Shown here piece after piece: positions 30,472 to 38,680 of a stretch of 64,000 bases of DNA. Both the position numbers and the translations under genes were made by a program. This DNA comes from Rossellomorea sp. AcN35-11 (GTDB lineage Bacteria; Bacillota; Bacilli; Bacillales; Bacillaceae_B), in assembly GCA_030388825.1 (NCBI GenBank), contig CP128835.1, positions 558,001-622,000 on the forward strand, given 5' to 3'. Each line of letters opens with the position of its first letter. Position 1 is the first letter of the stretch. Under the pieces are notes generated by a model, which worked only from the letters and a program-made list of their open reading frames with translations, did not search any database and was not told the origin of the DNA.

Positions 30472-31245
30472 TTAATTTCCATGAAAGGCTGGTCTTCTCT
30501 TCTCCAGGAAGGCTGTCACACCTTCCCGGTGATCTGTCGTCATGCCTGCGATCCGCTGGGCACAGGCCTCTTTTTCTAAGTATTCGCTGAATGATAAATC
30601 TGCACTTCCCTTTAACAAACGCTTCATCAAACCGATCGCCTTCGTTGGCATGGAGGCGATTCTTTCGGCAAATGCCTCTGTTTCTTCCACCCACTGCTCC
30701 GCGGATATGATTTTGGTCACAAGTCCGAGTTTTTCGGCTTCCTCCGCTTTGATTTTCTCTCCAAACACAGCGAGTTCAAGCGCTTTGGCATAGCCCACAA
30801 TCTTGGATAAATAATATAGATTCCCTGAATCCGGCACTAATCCGACATGCACAAATGCTTGCAAAAAGCTCGCTTTTTCTGACACGAGCCTGAAATCACA
30901 AGCAAGGGCGAGACTGAAGCCCGCTCCTGCTGCCACTCCATTTACGGCGGCAATGACCGGCTTTTCACACTGTTCGATTTCTTTTACCATGGGACCATAA
31001 TGTTGTCGAAGGACCTCTCCATGATCCATGCTTTCATCCACTTCGCTTAAATCCTGACCAGAGCAGAAAGCCCGGCCTTCCCCCGTGATCACAATGGCTC
31101 TCACTTCTTCATTTTTTGAAGATTCTTTTACGGCCTTTTGGATTTCCTGATTGAGCTGACGGATGAAAGCGTTCAGCTTATCCGGGCGATTCAGGGTGAT
31201 CCAGGCTACGTTATTTTTCACTTCATACTTAATTGTTTCGAACAT
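30472..31245 (-). CDS. paaG: 1,2-epoxyphenylacetyl-CoA isomerase (crotonase family)
   Basis: Converts ring-1,2-epoxyphenylacetyl-CoA to the oxepin. 257 residues of the crotonase fold: GEGRAFCSGQDLSEVDES near residue 55, AAVNGVAAGAGFSLALACD near 98 (oxyanion hole), and LVPDSGNLYYLSKIVG near 132, where Asp replaces the Glu typical of hydratases, as in PaaG. The C-terminal helix ends EKRRPAFHGN. It lies 12 bases from paaF, a paralogue of the same fold. Confidence 0.9.
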   Translation of the reverse strand: MFETIKYEVKNNVAWITLNRPDKLNAFIRQLNQEIQKAVKESSKNEEVRAIVITGEGRAFCSGQDLSEVDESMDHGEVLRQHYGPMVKEIEQCEKPVIAAVNGVAAGAGFSLALACDFRLVSEKASFLQAFVHVGLVPDSGNLYYLSKIVGYAKALELAVFGEKIKAEEAEKLGLVTKIISAEQWVEETEAFAERIASMPTKAIGLMKRLLKGSADLSFSEYLEKEACAQRIAGMTTDHREGVTAFLEKRRPAFHGN

Positions 31246-31257
31246 GGAGCAGCCTCC

Positions 31258-32037
31258 TTATTTCCCTTTGAATTCCGGTTTGCGTTTTTCCACAAAAGCC
31301 TTCATGCCTTCTTTCTGATCTTCAGAGGCAAAGAGAAGGTAGAAATTCTTCCGCTCGTATTGCATCCCTTCATAAATCGAAGAATCTACGGCTTTGTGAA
31401 CGGATTCTTTGATCAATCTGAGGGAAAGAGGCGGCTTTACAGCTAATTTTTTTGCGAATTTCTCTGTTTCTTCTATTAATAGTTCTTTCGGGATAGCCCG
31501 ATTGATGATGCCCCACTCTAATGCTTGAGACGCCGTGAACATGTCTCCTGACAACAACCACTCCATGGCACGGGATTTTCCGACCAACTTTGTGAGCCTT
31601 TGGGTTCCACCGGCTCCCGGCATGACCCCAAGATTCACTTCGGGAAATCCGAATCCCGCATCCTCAGAAGCGAATAAGAGATCGCAGCAAAGGGCCAACT
31701 CGAAGCCTCCGCCCAAAGCAAACCCCTGCACTGCCCCAATGATCGGTTTCTTAATCCATGCAAGGCGATCCCATTCAGTGAATTGATTCAAAAGCTCCAG
31801 ATCAATAGCGCCATCCCCTGCCATTTCATCGATGTCGGCACCTGCAGCGAATGCTCTGCCTCTACCGGATAACACCATCACTTTTACGTTGTCGTTTCGG
31901 TCAAATGCCTCGAAAGCATGGACTAACTCAGATACCATAGGACGATTGATGGCGTTCAGGACTTTGGGTCTGTTCAATTCAATCAGACCAAGTCCGTCCC
32001 TCTCGCTCACTACGATATATTCGTACTCTTTACTCAT
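31258..32037 (-). CDS. paaF: 2,3-dehydroadipyl-CoA hydratase (crotonase family)
   Basis: Hydrates 2,3-dehydroadipyl-CoA before PaaH. 259 residues: GRGRAFAAGADIDEMAG near 58, GAVQGFALGGGFELALCCD near 100, GVMPGAGGTQRLTKLVG near 132 (hydratase-like). Ends EKRKPEFKGK. The start overlaps the EthD gene end by eight bases. Confidence 0.9.
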   Translation of the reverse strand: MSKEYEYIVVSERDGLGLIELNRPKVLNAINRPMVSELVHAFEAFDRNDNVKVMVLSGRGRAFAAGADIDEMAGDGAIDLELLNQFTEWDRLAWIKKPIIGAVQGFALGGGFELALCCDLLFASEDAGFGFPEVNLGVMPGAGGTQRLTKLVGKSRAMEWLLSGDMFTASQALEWGIINRAIPKELLIEETEKFAKKLAVKPPLSLRLIKESVHKAVDSSIYEGMQYERKNFYLLFASEDQKEGMKAFVEKRKPEFKGK

Positions 32038-32338
32038 TCACTTCTTCACCAATCATAAGGGTGACCAATTCTGCCGCGAAGCCCATCAGATCTTTGCCCG
32101 AGGCTTTTCCTTCATCGGATTTCATGGCTGCTTTCAACGCCTCATGATTGTCATAATACATTTCACACATTAAATAATATTTGCCTTCCCCACCCATGGG
32201 TGAACCAACGATCCTTGTGACATCCATCTTTTTAAGGCCCGGGATCTTGGCAGTGATCGGGGCGTGGGTGTTGAAGTAGTGTTCATCGAATGTTTCTTTA
32301 TTTTCAGGGTGTTTGTACAATGCTATTAGTTTTACCAT
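32030..32338 (-). CDS. EthD-family small protein of the paa operon
   Basis: 102 residues of the dimeric ferredoxin-like EthD fold: MVKLIALYKHPENKETFDEH (residues 1-20), HAPITAKIPGLKKM, YYLMCEMYYDNHEALKAAM near 55 and ELVTLMIGEE. EthD proteins accompany several ring-oxygenase and beta-oxidation clusters. The function here is unknown; it could be a small isomerase or hydrolase that replaces a missing PaaZ hydratase activity, which is speculation. Confidence 0.78.
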   Translation of the reverse strand: MVKLIALYKHPENKETFDEHYFNTHAPITAKIPGLKKMDVTRIVGSPMGGEGKYYLMCEMYYDNHEALKAAMKSDEGKASGKDLMGFAAELVTLMIGEEVNE

Positions 32339-32388
32339 GGTTTGAATCTCTCCTTTGAATATGAATTAGTATGTTGCTGTTTTACCCA

Positions 32389-32868
32389 TCACATCATCGT
32401 GGATATAGGCTTCATGGCTTCAAACGGGTTCCGGCATTGCTTGCAGTAGAGGATGCTTCTGCAGGCGGTCGGCCCGAACAGGTTCTCCATGGAGGTGTAG
32501 GGTGAATCACAGTACGGACAATGAATCTCCCAATCTTCTTCCCCTGTGAAGTGCTCAGGTGGAGGTGCGATGCCGAATTCCTTCAGCCGTTCCCTTCCGT
32601 TTTCTGTCAATCGATCCGAGGTCCAGGGAGGGGAATAGACGAACCCCACCTTTACGGATTGAATATTCAACTGCTCCCTGCATGCTTTTTCCACATTCCC
32701 TTTAATGATGTCCAGTGCCGGACAGCCGACAAAAGTGGGAAGCAGTTCTATGACAACGGTATCGTCTTGGTGATGGATCCGATTGACCATGCCAAGGTCC
32801 ACAATACTGATGGAATCAATCTCAGGGTCTTTCACTGTTTGAAGAACATCTAAAACGGTTGTAGTCAT
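32389..32868 (-). CDS. paaD: phenylacetyl-CoA oxygenase maturation protein PaaD
   Basis: 159 residues. N-terminal MIP18/DUF59 domain (LQTVKDPEIDSISIVDLGMV near residue 8; LLPTFVGCPALDIIKG near 45), C-terminal zinc or Fe-S ribbon with CPYC near 120 and CKQC near 140. Probably involved in iron or Fe-S insertion for the oxygenase. The ATG at 32868 has AAAGG eight bases upstream. 12 bases from paaC. Confidence 0.92.
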   Translation of the reverse strand: MTTTVLDVLQTVKDPEIDSISIVDLGMVNRIHHQDDTVVIELLPTFVGCPALDIIKGNVEKACREQLNIQSVKVGFVYSPPWTSDRLTENGRERLKEFGIAPPPEHFTGEEDWEIHCPYCDSPYTSMENLFGPTACRSILYCKQCRNPFEAMKPISTMM

Positions 32869-32880
32869 ATGGTTCATCCT

Positions 32881-33699
32881 TTACCAGCTTGCTGCGGGAT
32901 TTGTGTTATAAACCTCGCTTAATGTTGACAGTGCCGTATCCAGTGCGGGAGTGTGTTCACCCGAGCGGCCGTTACCTTTCTTCATCCCCACTTTAGGAGG
33001 GAAGGATAGCTGGGACGTTTGGAAAACCGGTTGAAGAGCAAGCTCCCATCGTTTCGTCAAACTTTCTTCTCCCTCAATCAGGGCCATTAGGGACATTTCT
33101 TTTCCCAACGGCCCCAGGGTGAGCACTCCCTGGAACTCATCCAGCACCCTTTCTATCGCCCTGTTCATTCTCTCCCTTGCATCATCGCCGGCATTCACCA
33201 ATTGAATGAACCAGGTTTTCCAGTGAAGGAGGTGATAGTAGAGCTCCGTATTGATCTTGATGGCCATTGCGGCAAGGGGAGCATAGGAAGAGTTCTTTAA
33301 TGCGTCGATCCTTACCTTTTTGGCCACGCTGTAAAAATAATGGCGTACCACAGTAAATGCCCAATCGTAGCGGGGTTCTTCCATATAGTTGCCCGTCCCG
33401 TTCACTTCTTCAAGTATGATGGCATTCCTGCGCTCAGCCGCTTTCCTTCCATGGGCGAGGTAGTCTTGATCTCCTTCACCCAATTCTTCAAGAAGCTGAT
33501 AAAACATGGTGGCGTGCCCCATGGTGTCCTGGTTGATCGAAGAAAATGCCACATCTTCTTCAATATGGGGAGCGAGTCCCAGCCATTCAGAACCGCGGTA
33601 CGCCAGGATGAAATCATCATCTGCCAGTTGATAGAGCAGGCTTAGCAGGGCTTTCTTGTAGTCTCCGTTTGGAATCTCTTCCGGACTTTTCACCTTCAT
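32881..33699 (-). CDS. paaC: phenylacetyl-CoA epoxidase structural subunit PaaC
   Basis: 272 residues, ferritin-like helical protein that pairs with PaaA without its own di-iron site: YKKALLSLLYQLADDDFILA near residue 12, GLAPHIEEDVAFSSINQDTMGHA near 40, YDWAFTVVRHYFYSVAKKVR near 105. The ATG at 33699 overlaps the paaB stop (ATGA) and has GGTGA upstream; the longer frame to 33723 lacks a ribosome site. Confidence 0.92.
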   Translation of the reverse strand: MKVKSPEEIPNGDYKKALLSLLYQLADDDFILAYRGSEWLGLAPHIEEDVAFSSINQDTMGHATMFYQLLEELGEGDQDYLAHGRKAAERRNAIILEEVNGTGNYMEEPRYDWAFTVVRHYFYSVAKKVRIDALKNSSYAPLAAMAIKINTELYYHLLHWKTWFIQLVNAGDDARERMNRAIERVLDEFQGVLTLGPLGKEMSLMALIEGEESLTKRWELALQPVFQTSQLSFPPKVGMKKGNGRSGEHTPALDTALSTLSEVYNTNPAASW

Positions 33700-34052
33700 T
33701 TCTTCTTCACCAACTCTCCCCATGACATGATTTCTTTCTCATCAAGCATTTCCTGTTCGTACTGTCTCCACTTCTTTTTCAAATAACCGTATCCTTTGGC
33801 GTTTCGGTAATCTTTATTATCAAGGCGCGAAACACCTTCTCTTTCCTCCGGTGTCATCATCCGCACATCTGATCGCTTCACTACCCATATATCCGAAACG
33901 GGCTCCCTTCTCATGAAATTCTCTTGAGCCATGACCATGGCCAGATCATGGTTGGGAGCGAGCAGGCTGAATTGATGCTGCATCTGCGCCCCGTCAGACC
34001 TCTTACTAAACACTTCAAATTCCTGATAAAAGTTCTGCCCCTTGTCTGACAT
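33696..34052 (-). CDS. paaB: phenylacetyl-CoA epoxidase subunit PaaB
   Basis: Small bridging subunit of the epoxidase. 118 residues: FEVFSKRSDGAQMQHQFSLL near residue 12, APNHDLAMVMAQENFMRREP near 30, SDIWVVKRSDVRMMTPEERE near 52. Longer than the E. coli form (95), with a basic tail. 16 bases after paaA. Confidence 0.93.
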   Translation of the reverse strand: MSDKGQNFYQEFEVFSKRSDGAQMQHQFSLLAPNHDLAMVMAQENFMRREPVSDIWVVKRSDVRMMTPEEREGVSRLDNKDYRNAKGYGYLKKKWRQYEQEMLDEKEIMSWGELVKKK

Positions 34053-34068
34053 ACGTTCTCATCCCCTT

Positions 34069-35037
34069 CTAGCTTACTTGGTCACTAGGGCTTAATGCTT
34101 CTCGAACCCACGCATTATTGTCATAGGATAATTCTCTTAAACGAAGGCGGTCCTTCGATTTCGGCCCGTTATTGCGAATGATTTCCTTGAACGTGTTCCA
34201 GTCGGGCTGCTTATAGATCCACCATTCTTTTTCTTCATCGAAATACATGGTTTCATCAGGAAGGGTCAATCCCAATGACAGCATCCTTGGAACGTATTTC
34301 GTGAAAAAGTCCTGTCGAAGCTCCTCATTGGTTTTCGTCCGGATCTTGTATTTAATGGTGATGTCCTGCTTAGAAGATCCAGTTGTTTTCGCATCTCCCG
34401 GCCCAAAGAACATCAGAAGGGATTCCCACCAACGGTTCACTGCATCCTGGACCAGTGCCTTTTGATCGGGAGTTCCTTCTGCCAGAGCCATGATGATGGC
34501 TTCGCCGTGCTGAGCATGGAACACCTCTTCCGCACAAATCCGCTTTAAAGCACGGGCATAAGGTCCGTATGAGGCATGAAGCATATTCGTTTGAGTAATG
34601 ATGGCTGCCCCGTCCACAAGCCAGCCGATTAATCCGGCGTCTCCCCAGGTAGGTGCTTCCATATGGAAGACGTTATGAAACTTTAAATCTCCTGAAAACA
34701 AATCCCTCATAATATGCTCCCTTGTTTTCCCGTACGGCTTCATTAAGTCTTCTGCTACACGTAACAGCAGCTGCCCATGGCCCATCTCGTCCTGAACCTT
34801 TGCCATGATCCCAAGCTTCCTTCTCAAGGTCGGTGCTTTCGGTACCCATTCCTTCTCGGGAAGAGCACCCATGATCTCACTGATCCCGTGCATGGAGATC
34901 AACTTGATCAGTGCATTGCGATACTCATCCGGCATCCAATCATCGGCTTCGACTTTTTCGCCGTTTTCAATCTTTCTCATAAAAAGAGTCATATGCTCTT
35001 CTTCCATCAACTGCTGATTAGATATTCCATCACTCAT
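34069..35037 (-). CDS. paaA: phenylacetyl-CoA epoxidase catalytic subunit PaaA
   Basis: Di-iron monooxygenase subunit that epoxidises the ring of phenylacetyl-CoA. 322 residues. Metal ligands in AKVQDEMGHGQLLLR (about 90) and CAEEVFHAQHGEAI (about 172), the two E...EXXH motifs. RRKLGIMAK, GAAIITQTNMLHASYGPYAR and the C-terminal PDWNTFKEIIRNNGP are family segments. First of the epoxidase genes, 73 bases after paaK. Confidence 0.95.
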   Translation of the reverse strand: MSDGISNQQLMEEEHMTLFMRKIENGEKVEADDWMPDEYRNALIKLISMHGISEIMGALPEKEWVPKAPTLRRKLGIMAKVQDEMGHGQLLLRVAEDLMKPYGKTREHIMRDLFSGDLKFHNVFHMEAPTWGDAGLIGWLVDGAAIITQTNMLHASYGPYARALKRICAEEVFHAQHGEAIIMALAEGTPDQKALVQDAVNRWWESLLMFFGPGDAKTTGSSKQDITIKYKIRTKTNEELRQDFFTKYVPRMLSLGLTLPDETMYFDEEKEWWIYKQPDWNTFKEIIRNNGPKSKDRLRLRELSYDNNAWVREALSPSDQVS

Positions 35038-35110
35038 TGTAGCCCCTCCTTTATCACACTGTTCCTACGGGATGGGTGAATCGTGTGATAACTTTTTTTC
35101 ACAAAAAAAT

Positions 35111-36424
35111 TTAGTGAATTCTGTCCTCTTTTCTAAAATCAACGATCCGGATCGCTTTCCCTTCTGATCTTGGAATCTCTCTCGGTCCTCTGACCTTTAC
35201 ATCCATGGACACATAACAGCGATCCTTCATCAGGCTTTTCACTTTCGCCTCCAGTTCTTGCATGAAGCTTTGAGACATCCCCCGGAAACATTCATCCGTA
35301 ACCTCAACCTGCAGTTCAATTACATCCAGGGCACCCCTTTTCTTGAGATGAACCTGATAATGCGGTGCCAATTCCTTTACCTGAAGCAGGAAGTGTTCCA
35401 TTTCGGAGGGAAAGACATTCACACCCCTAATGATGAGCATGTCGTCCACTCTTCCTTTTACCCTGGACATTTTCACCGTTGTTCTTCCACACGAACAAGT
35501 TCCATGGTGAATCGATGCCATGTCACCGGTTCTGTAGCGGATGATTGGAAAAGCTTCCTTTGTTAAGCTCGTAAATACAAGCTCCCCGGCCTCTCCCTCA
35601 GGCAGCGGCTCCAGTGTATCGGGATGGATGACTTCCACAAGAAAATGGTCCTCTGCAATATGAAGGCCATCCTGTGCCTCGTGGCATTCCATGGCAACCC
35701 CGGGTCCGATGACTTCACTTAAGCCATAAATGTCACATGCTTTAATATCAAGCTTTCGTTCTAACATCCTTCTCATTGCATCTGACCACGGTTCAGCACC
35801 GAAAATGCCGTATCGTAAGGAAAGGGAGGCAGGATTCTTCCCCTCTGACTCCATTGATTCTGCTAAATGAAGAACATAAGACGGCGTTCCACAAATGACT
35901 GTCGGCTGAAAGTCTTCCAAAAGGGTGATTTGTCTCGAAACATTTCCTCCAGACACCGGGACCGTCATCATCCCCAGCTTTTCACTCCCATAATGCAGGC
36001 CCAGACCGCCAGTGAACAAACCGTAGCCGTATGCGTTATGTAGGACGTCCCCCGGCTTCCCACCTGCCATGGCGATCGCCCGGGCAACGATTTCTCCCCA
36101 CATGTTGATGTCATTCTGGGTATAGCCGACGACTGTAGGCTTCCCGCTCGTGCCTGAGGATGCATGGATCCTTACCATTTCTTCACGCTCCACCGCAAAC
36201 AGGCCAAATGGATAATGATCACGGAGATCGGCCTTATTTGTAAGCGGTAACATTTCTAGGTGTGACAAAGACTTGATATCTTCAGGAACCAACCCCCGTC
36301 TTTCAAACTGTTCCCTGTAAAAAGGAACCCGTTCATATACTCTAGCAGCAACATGTTGCAGTCTTTCTAGTTGAAGGCTTTCAATATGCGATCGACCGGC
36401 AGTTTCAATCTCATGCAAAATCAA
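35111..36424 (-). CDS. paaK: phenylacetate-CoA ligase
   Basis: Activates phenylacetate with ATP and CoA. 437 residues, ANL superfamily: HASSGTSGKPTVVGYTQND (P-loop-like, about 90), GTPSYVLHLAESM near 178, DIYGLSEVIGPG near 225, YRTGDMASIHHGTCSCGRT near 300, with C-terminal domain GRVDDMLIIRGVNVFPSEME. Start is TTG at 36424 with AGGAGG eight bases upstream. First gene of the operon reaching 26782. Confidence 0.95.
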   Translation of the reverse strand: MILHEIETAGRSHIESLQLERLQHVAARVYERVPFYREQFERRGLVPEDIKSLSHLEMLPLTNKADLRDHYPFGLFAVEREEMVRIHASSGTSGKPTVVGYTQNDINMWGEIVARAIAMAGGKPGDVLHNAYGYGLFTGGLGLHYGSEKLGMMTVPVSGGNVSRQITLLEDFQPTVICGTPSYVLHLAESMESEGKNPASLSLRYGIFGAEPWSDAMRRMLERKLDIKACDIYGLSEVIGPGVAMECHEAQDGLHIAEDHFLVEVIHPDTLEPLPEGEAGELVFTSLTKEAFPIIRYRTGDMASIHHGTCSCGRTTVKMSRVKGRVDDMLIIRGVNVFPSEMEHFLLQVKELAPHYQVHLKKRGALDVIELQVEVTDECFRGMSQSFMQELEAKVKSLMKDRCYVSMDVKVRGPREIPRSEGKAIRIVDFRKEDRIH

Positions 36425-36457
36425 TGTACCAGCCTCCTGTCACTATATAAAAATACA

Positions 36458-36473
36458 TTTATATAACGTTATT
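36458..36473. promoter_or_regulatory. candidate PaaX-type operator upstream of paaK
   Basis: TTTATATAACGTTA (36458-36471), identical over 14 bases to the site at 20934 and in the same orientation relative to the gene it precedes. It lies between the paaK promoter and its start codon. Confidence 0.55.
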
Positions 36474-36513
36474 AATTCGTATGTTTAATTATGTGTCATA
36501 TTTAACTACTCAA

Positions 36514-36542
36514 AAGATAACGCCTTTACAGAAAATTGTCAA
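36514..36542 (-). promoter_or_regulatory. sigma-A promoter of the paaK operon
   Basis: Minus strand -35 TTGACA (36537-36542), 17-base spacer, -10 TATCTT (36514-36519). The leader to paaK is about 85 nt and contains the operator candidate. Confidence 0.75.
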
Positions 36543-36559
36543 CATATTTTCAGAAAATT

Positions 36560-36952
36560 AAATCAAGTAACTATCCGTGACGGCAGGGTAAGAAGCAGGC
36601 CGGGGTTTACTGTTAGGTGGATCTAGAATGTGGAATCGGCGTTTCCATTTGGGGTTTAGGGGTATATCTTGGTTTCCCTTATATCAATTGGATTTCGCCG
36701 ATAAAATAAATTCCACTGTTATGTTCCGGATTTTGACGTTATCATTCGGAAGGGCTCCGTTAAAATCAAAATCCCACTAATACAGTCCGTATTTCACCGT
36801 TACCGGCCTCCAAAAAAGTCAGAAAAAACCCATTATAAAAACTTTTATAAGTAAATGCTTACATAGGAATTCACCATTTACATCACAGTTTTCACTCTTT
36901 ATAATCGGGTTGGTTGTTTTTCATATTACCGTTACTGAAAGGAGCTTGCTCC
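36560..36952. other. intergenic region between paaK and yitT; cre-like site
   Basis: About 390 bases without a gene. AGTAAATGCTTACA at 36850-36863 matches the cre consensus except at the central CG (CA on the minus strand). It is about 90 bases before the yitT-like gene. Short GC-poor repeats with variations of a CCGTTA sequence fill the rest; no structure I can name. Confidence 0.4.
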
Positions 36953-37798
36953 ATGATGAAACAAGTTCAATCCTTACTGAATATAACGCTTGGCGCGTTT
37001 TTGATTGCGCTGAATATACACTTTTTCCTATCTCCTAATAAGGTTGGTACAGGCGGAACAAGCGGAGCGGGCATCGTTCTTTCGCAATTCCTTGAATTGC
37101 CTGTGGGCGTGATCATGTTTGGACTCGATATGATTCTATTTATTCTCGGGCTGCTTTTGATCGGTCCGGGTTTTGGACTGAAGTCCGTCTTCGCAAGTCT
37201 CTCACTAAGCGGAATGGTTTGGGCATTAGAGGTGTTTCATCCCCTCCATAACCCCATCAGCCATGATGTTCTCATACAAATCGTGATCGGTACCCTTATT
37301 GGGGCCATAGGCGTCGCCCTGATCTTCAACCAGGAAGCTTCAGCTGGTGGAACAGGGGTTCTTGCCAAGATCATCCACAAGTTCACCGGTCTTGAGCTTG
37401 GACGTGCAGTGCTCGCCTCTGATATTTTGATAGTCATCTCGTCGGCTTGGTTCTTTGGACTTCAGATCGGATTGTATGCATTCTTTGGCTTGTTGTTAAA
37501 AGGAATGATGATTGACCGGACACTCCAATTTTTCAATGAAAACAAAGAAGTGGTGATCATCAGTGAACACAGTGAAGAGATCAAGCAATTCATCGTGGGA
37601 GACCTTGAAAAAGGAGCAACGCTTCATTCGGCCAAAGGTGCCTTTTCAGAAGACCAAAAAGAAGTCATCACGACCATTTTAGGCCGTAAAGACTTCTCCA
37701 GATTAAAATCATACATTCAAATAACCGATGAAAAGGCATTTATCACCGTTCACCGCATGAATGAAATTTGGGGAAATAATTTTAAATCTTTCGCTTAA
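36953..37798 (+). CDS. YitT family membrane protein
   Basis: 281 residues: five or six membrane segments (GAFLIALNIHFFLSPNKVGTGG at the start, read in parts; MFGLDMILFILGLLLIG; IGTLIGAIGVALIFN), then a soluble DUF2179 domain (EVVIISEHSEEIKQFIVGDL near 200; DEKAFITVHRMNEIWG). ATG at 36953 after AAAGGAG. The family is widespread in Bacillus and its transport or sensory role is not established. Stands alone between the paa promoter and a GntR regulator. Confidence 0.88.
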   Translation: MMKQVQSLLNITLGAFLIALNIHFFLSPNKVGTGGTSGAGIVLSQFLELPVGVIMFGLDMILFILGLLLIGPGFGLKSVFASLSLSGMVWALEVFHPLHNPISHDVLIQIVIGTLIGAIGVALIFNQEASAGGTGVLAKIIHKFTGLELGRAVLASDILIVISSAWFFGLQIGLYAFFGLLLKGMMIDRTLQFFNENKEVVIISEHSEEIKQFIVGDLEKGATLHSAKGAFSEDQKEVITTILGRKDFSRLKSYIQITDEKAFITVHRMNEIWGNNFKSFA

Positions 37799-37824
37799 GC
37801 CTTTAATTTTGCTTAGGCCCATCC

Positions 37825-37897
37825 AAGAGGATGATCCAGCCTGTTGTCTTTACAGCAAAGGAGTTGTAGACACTCGATTTTGGATCATCCTCTTTTT
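37825..37897 (+). terminator. terminator after the yitT-like gene
   Basis: AAGAGGATGATCCA (37825-37838) pairs with TGGATCATCCTCTT (37881-37894), then TTTC. Long 42-base loop. Confidence 0.7.
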
Positions 37898-37935
37898 CGT
37901 ATATGATAGACAAGATGAAATATTAGATTGAATGG

Positions 37936-38628
37936 ATGATGAACGTGAAAAAGAGACAAACGACAGAGTTTAGAGTCTATGGGCAGCTAAAGGATGCCTT
38001 GCTTGCCAGAAAGATCGCTCCTGGAACCCAGCTTGTAGAACAAGTCATCTCTGAGAAGATGTCTGTAAGCAGGACCCCAATCCGACATGCTTTGAAGCGC
38101 CTCGAATCAGAAGGACTGGTACAAATCATCCCAAACCGCGGAGCATTTGTGGTTCACCCTACGAAAGAGGAAATCATTTCTTTCTTCGAGTTAAGGAAAG
38201 AACTTGAATATATGACGGTTAAATACGGCCTGCCTAAAGTGAAAAAATCAGATATCCAAAGACTACACACTTTTCTTGAAGATGAACAGGAAACATACAG
38301 ACAGAAGGATCTATTGAAATATGTCGAACTGAATAAGCAGTTTCATTTGTTTCTCGCAGAAGTCAGCGGAAACAAGTTCCTGCTTCGCTATATGGACGAA
38401 ATGCTGACTCAGTCCAACGTATATTTGTTCTTATTCGATGTCTTCTATCATGTGGAACCGGGAGAAAACGTCAGATTCCGTGAACATGAGGAAATGGTCA
38501 AGGCCATTGAAAATCGTGATCAGCAGACCCTGCTGGAATTGATCGACCTTCATATGAAGCACAGTTTTGATGATTTGCGATTGGAGGATAAAGGATATAC
38601 TACATTGGAATCTGTATTAGATGAATAA
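37936..38628 (+). CDS. GntR family transcriptional regulator, FadR/FCD subgroup
   Basis: 230 residues. N-terminal winged helix (LKDALLARKIAPGTQLVEQV near 18; SVSRTPIRHALKRLESEGLV near 42; PNRGAFVV). The C-terminal FCD ligand domain has the metal-type residues: LNKQFHLFLAE near 135, REHEEMVKAIENRD near 180 and DLHMKHS near 203. FCD regulators sense organic acids. No divergent target; it could act on distant genes. Start 37936 or 37939 (ATGATG). Confidence 0.88.
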   Translation: MMNVKKRQTTEFRVYGQLKDALLARKIAPGTQLVEQVISEKMSVSRTPIRHALKRLESEGLVQIIPNRGAFVVHPTKEEIISFFELRKELEYMTVKYGLPKVKKSDIQRLHTFLEDEQETYRQKDLLKYVELNKQFHLFLAEVSGNKFLLRYMDEMLTQSNVYLFLFDVFYHVEPGENVRFREHEEMVKAIENRDQQTLLELIDLHMKHSFDDLRLEDKGYTTLESVLDE

Positions 38629-38634
38629 ACATGT

Positions 38635-38677
38635 AAAAAAGCCGTTTCCCGCGTTGACAGGGGAATCGGCTTTTTTT
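38635..38677. terminator. bidirectional terminator between gntR and the ABC-F gene
   Basis: AAAAAAGCCG with TTTCCC pairs with GGGAA and CGGCTTTTTTT; the genes on either side converge on it. Confidence 0.9.
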
Positions 38678-38680
38678 ACA

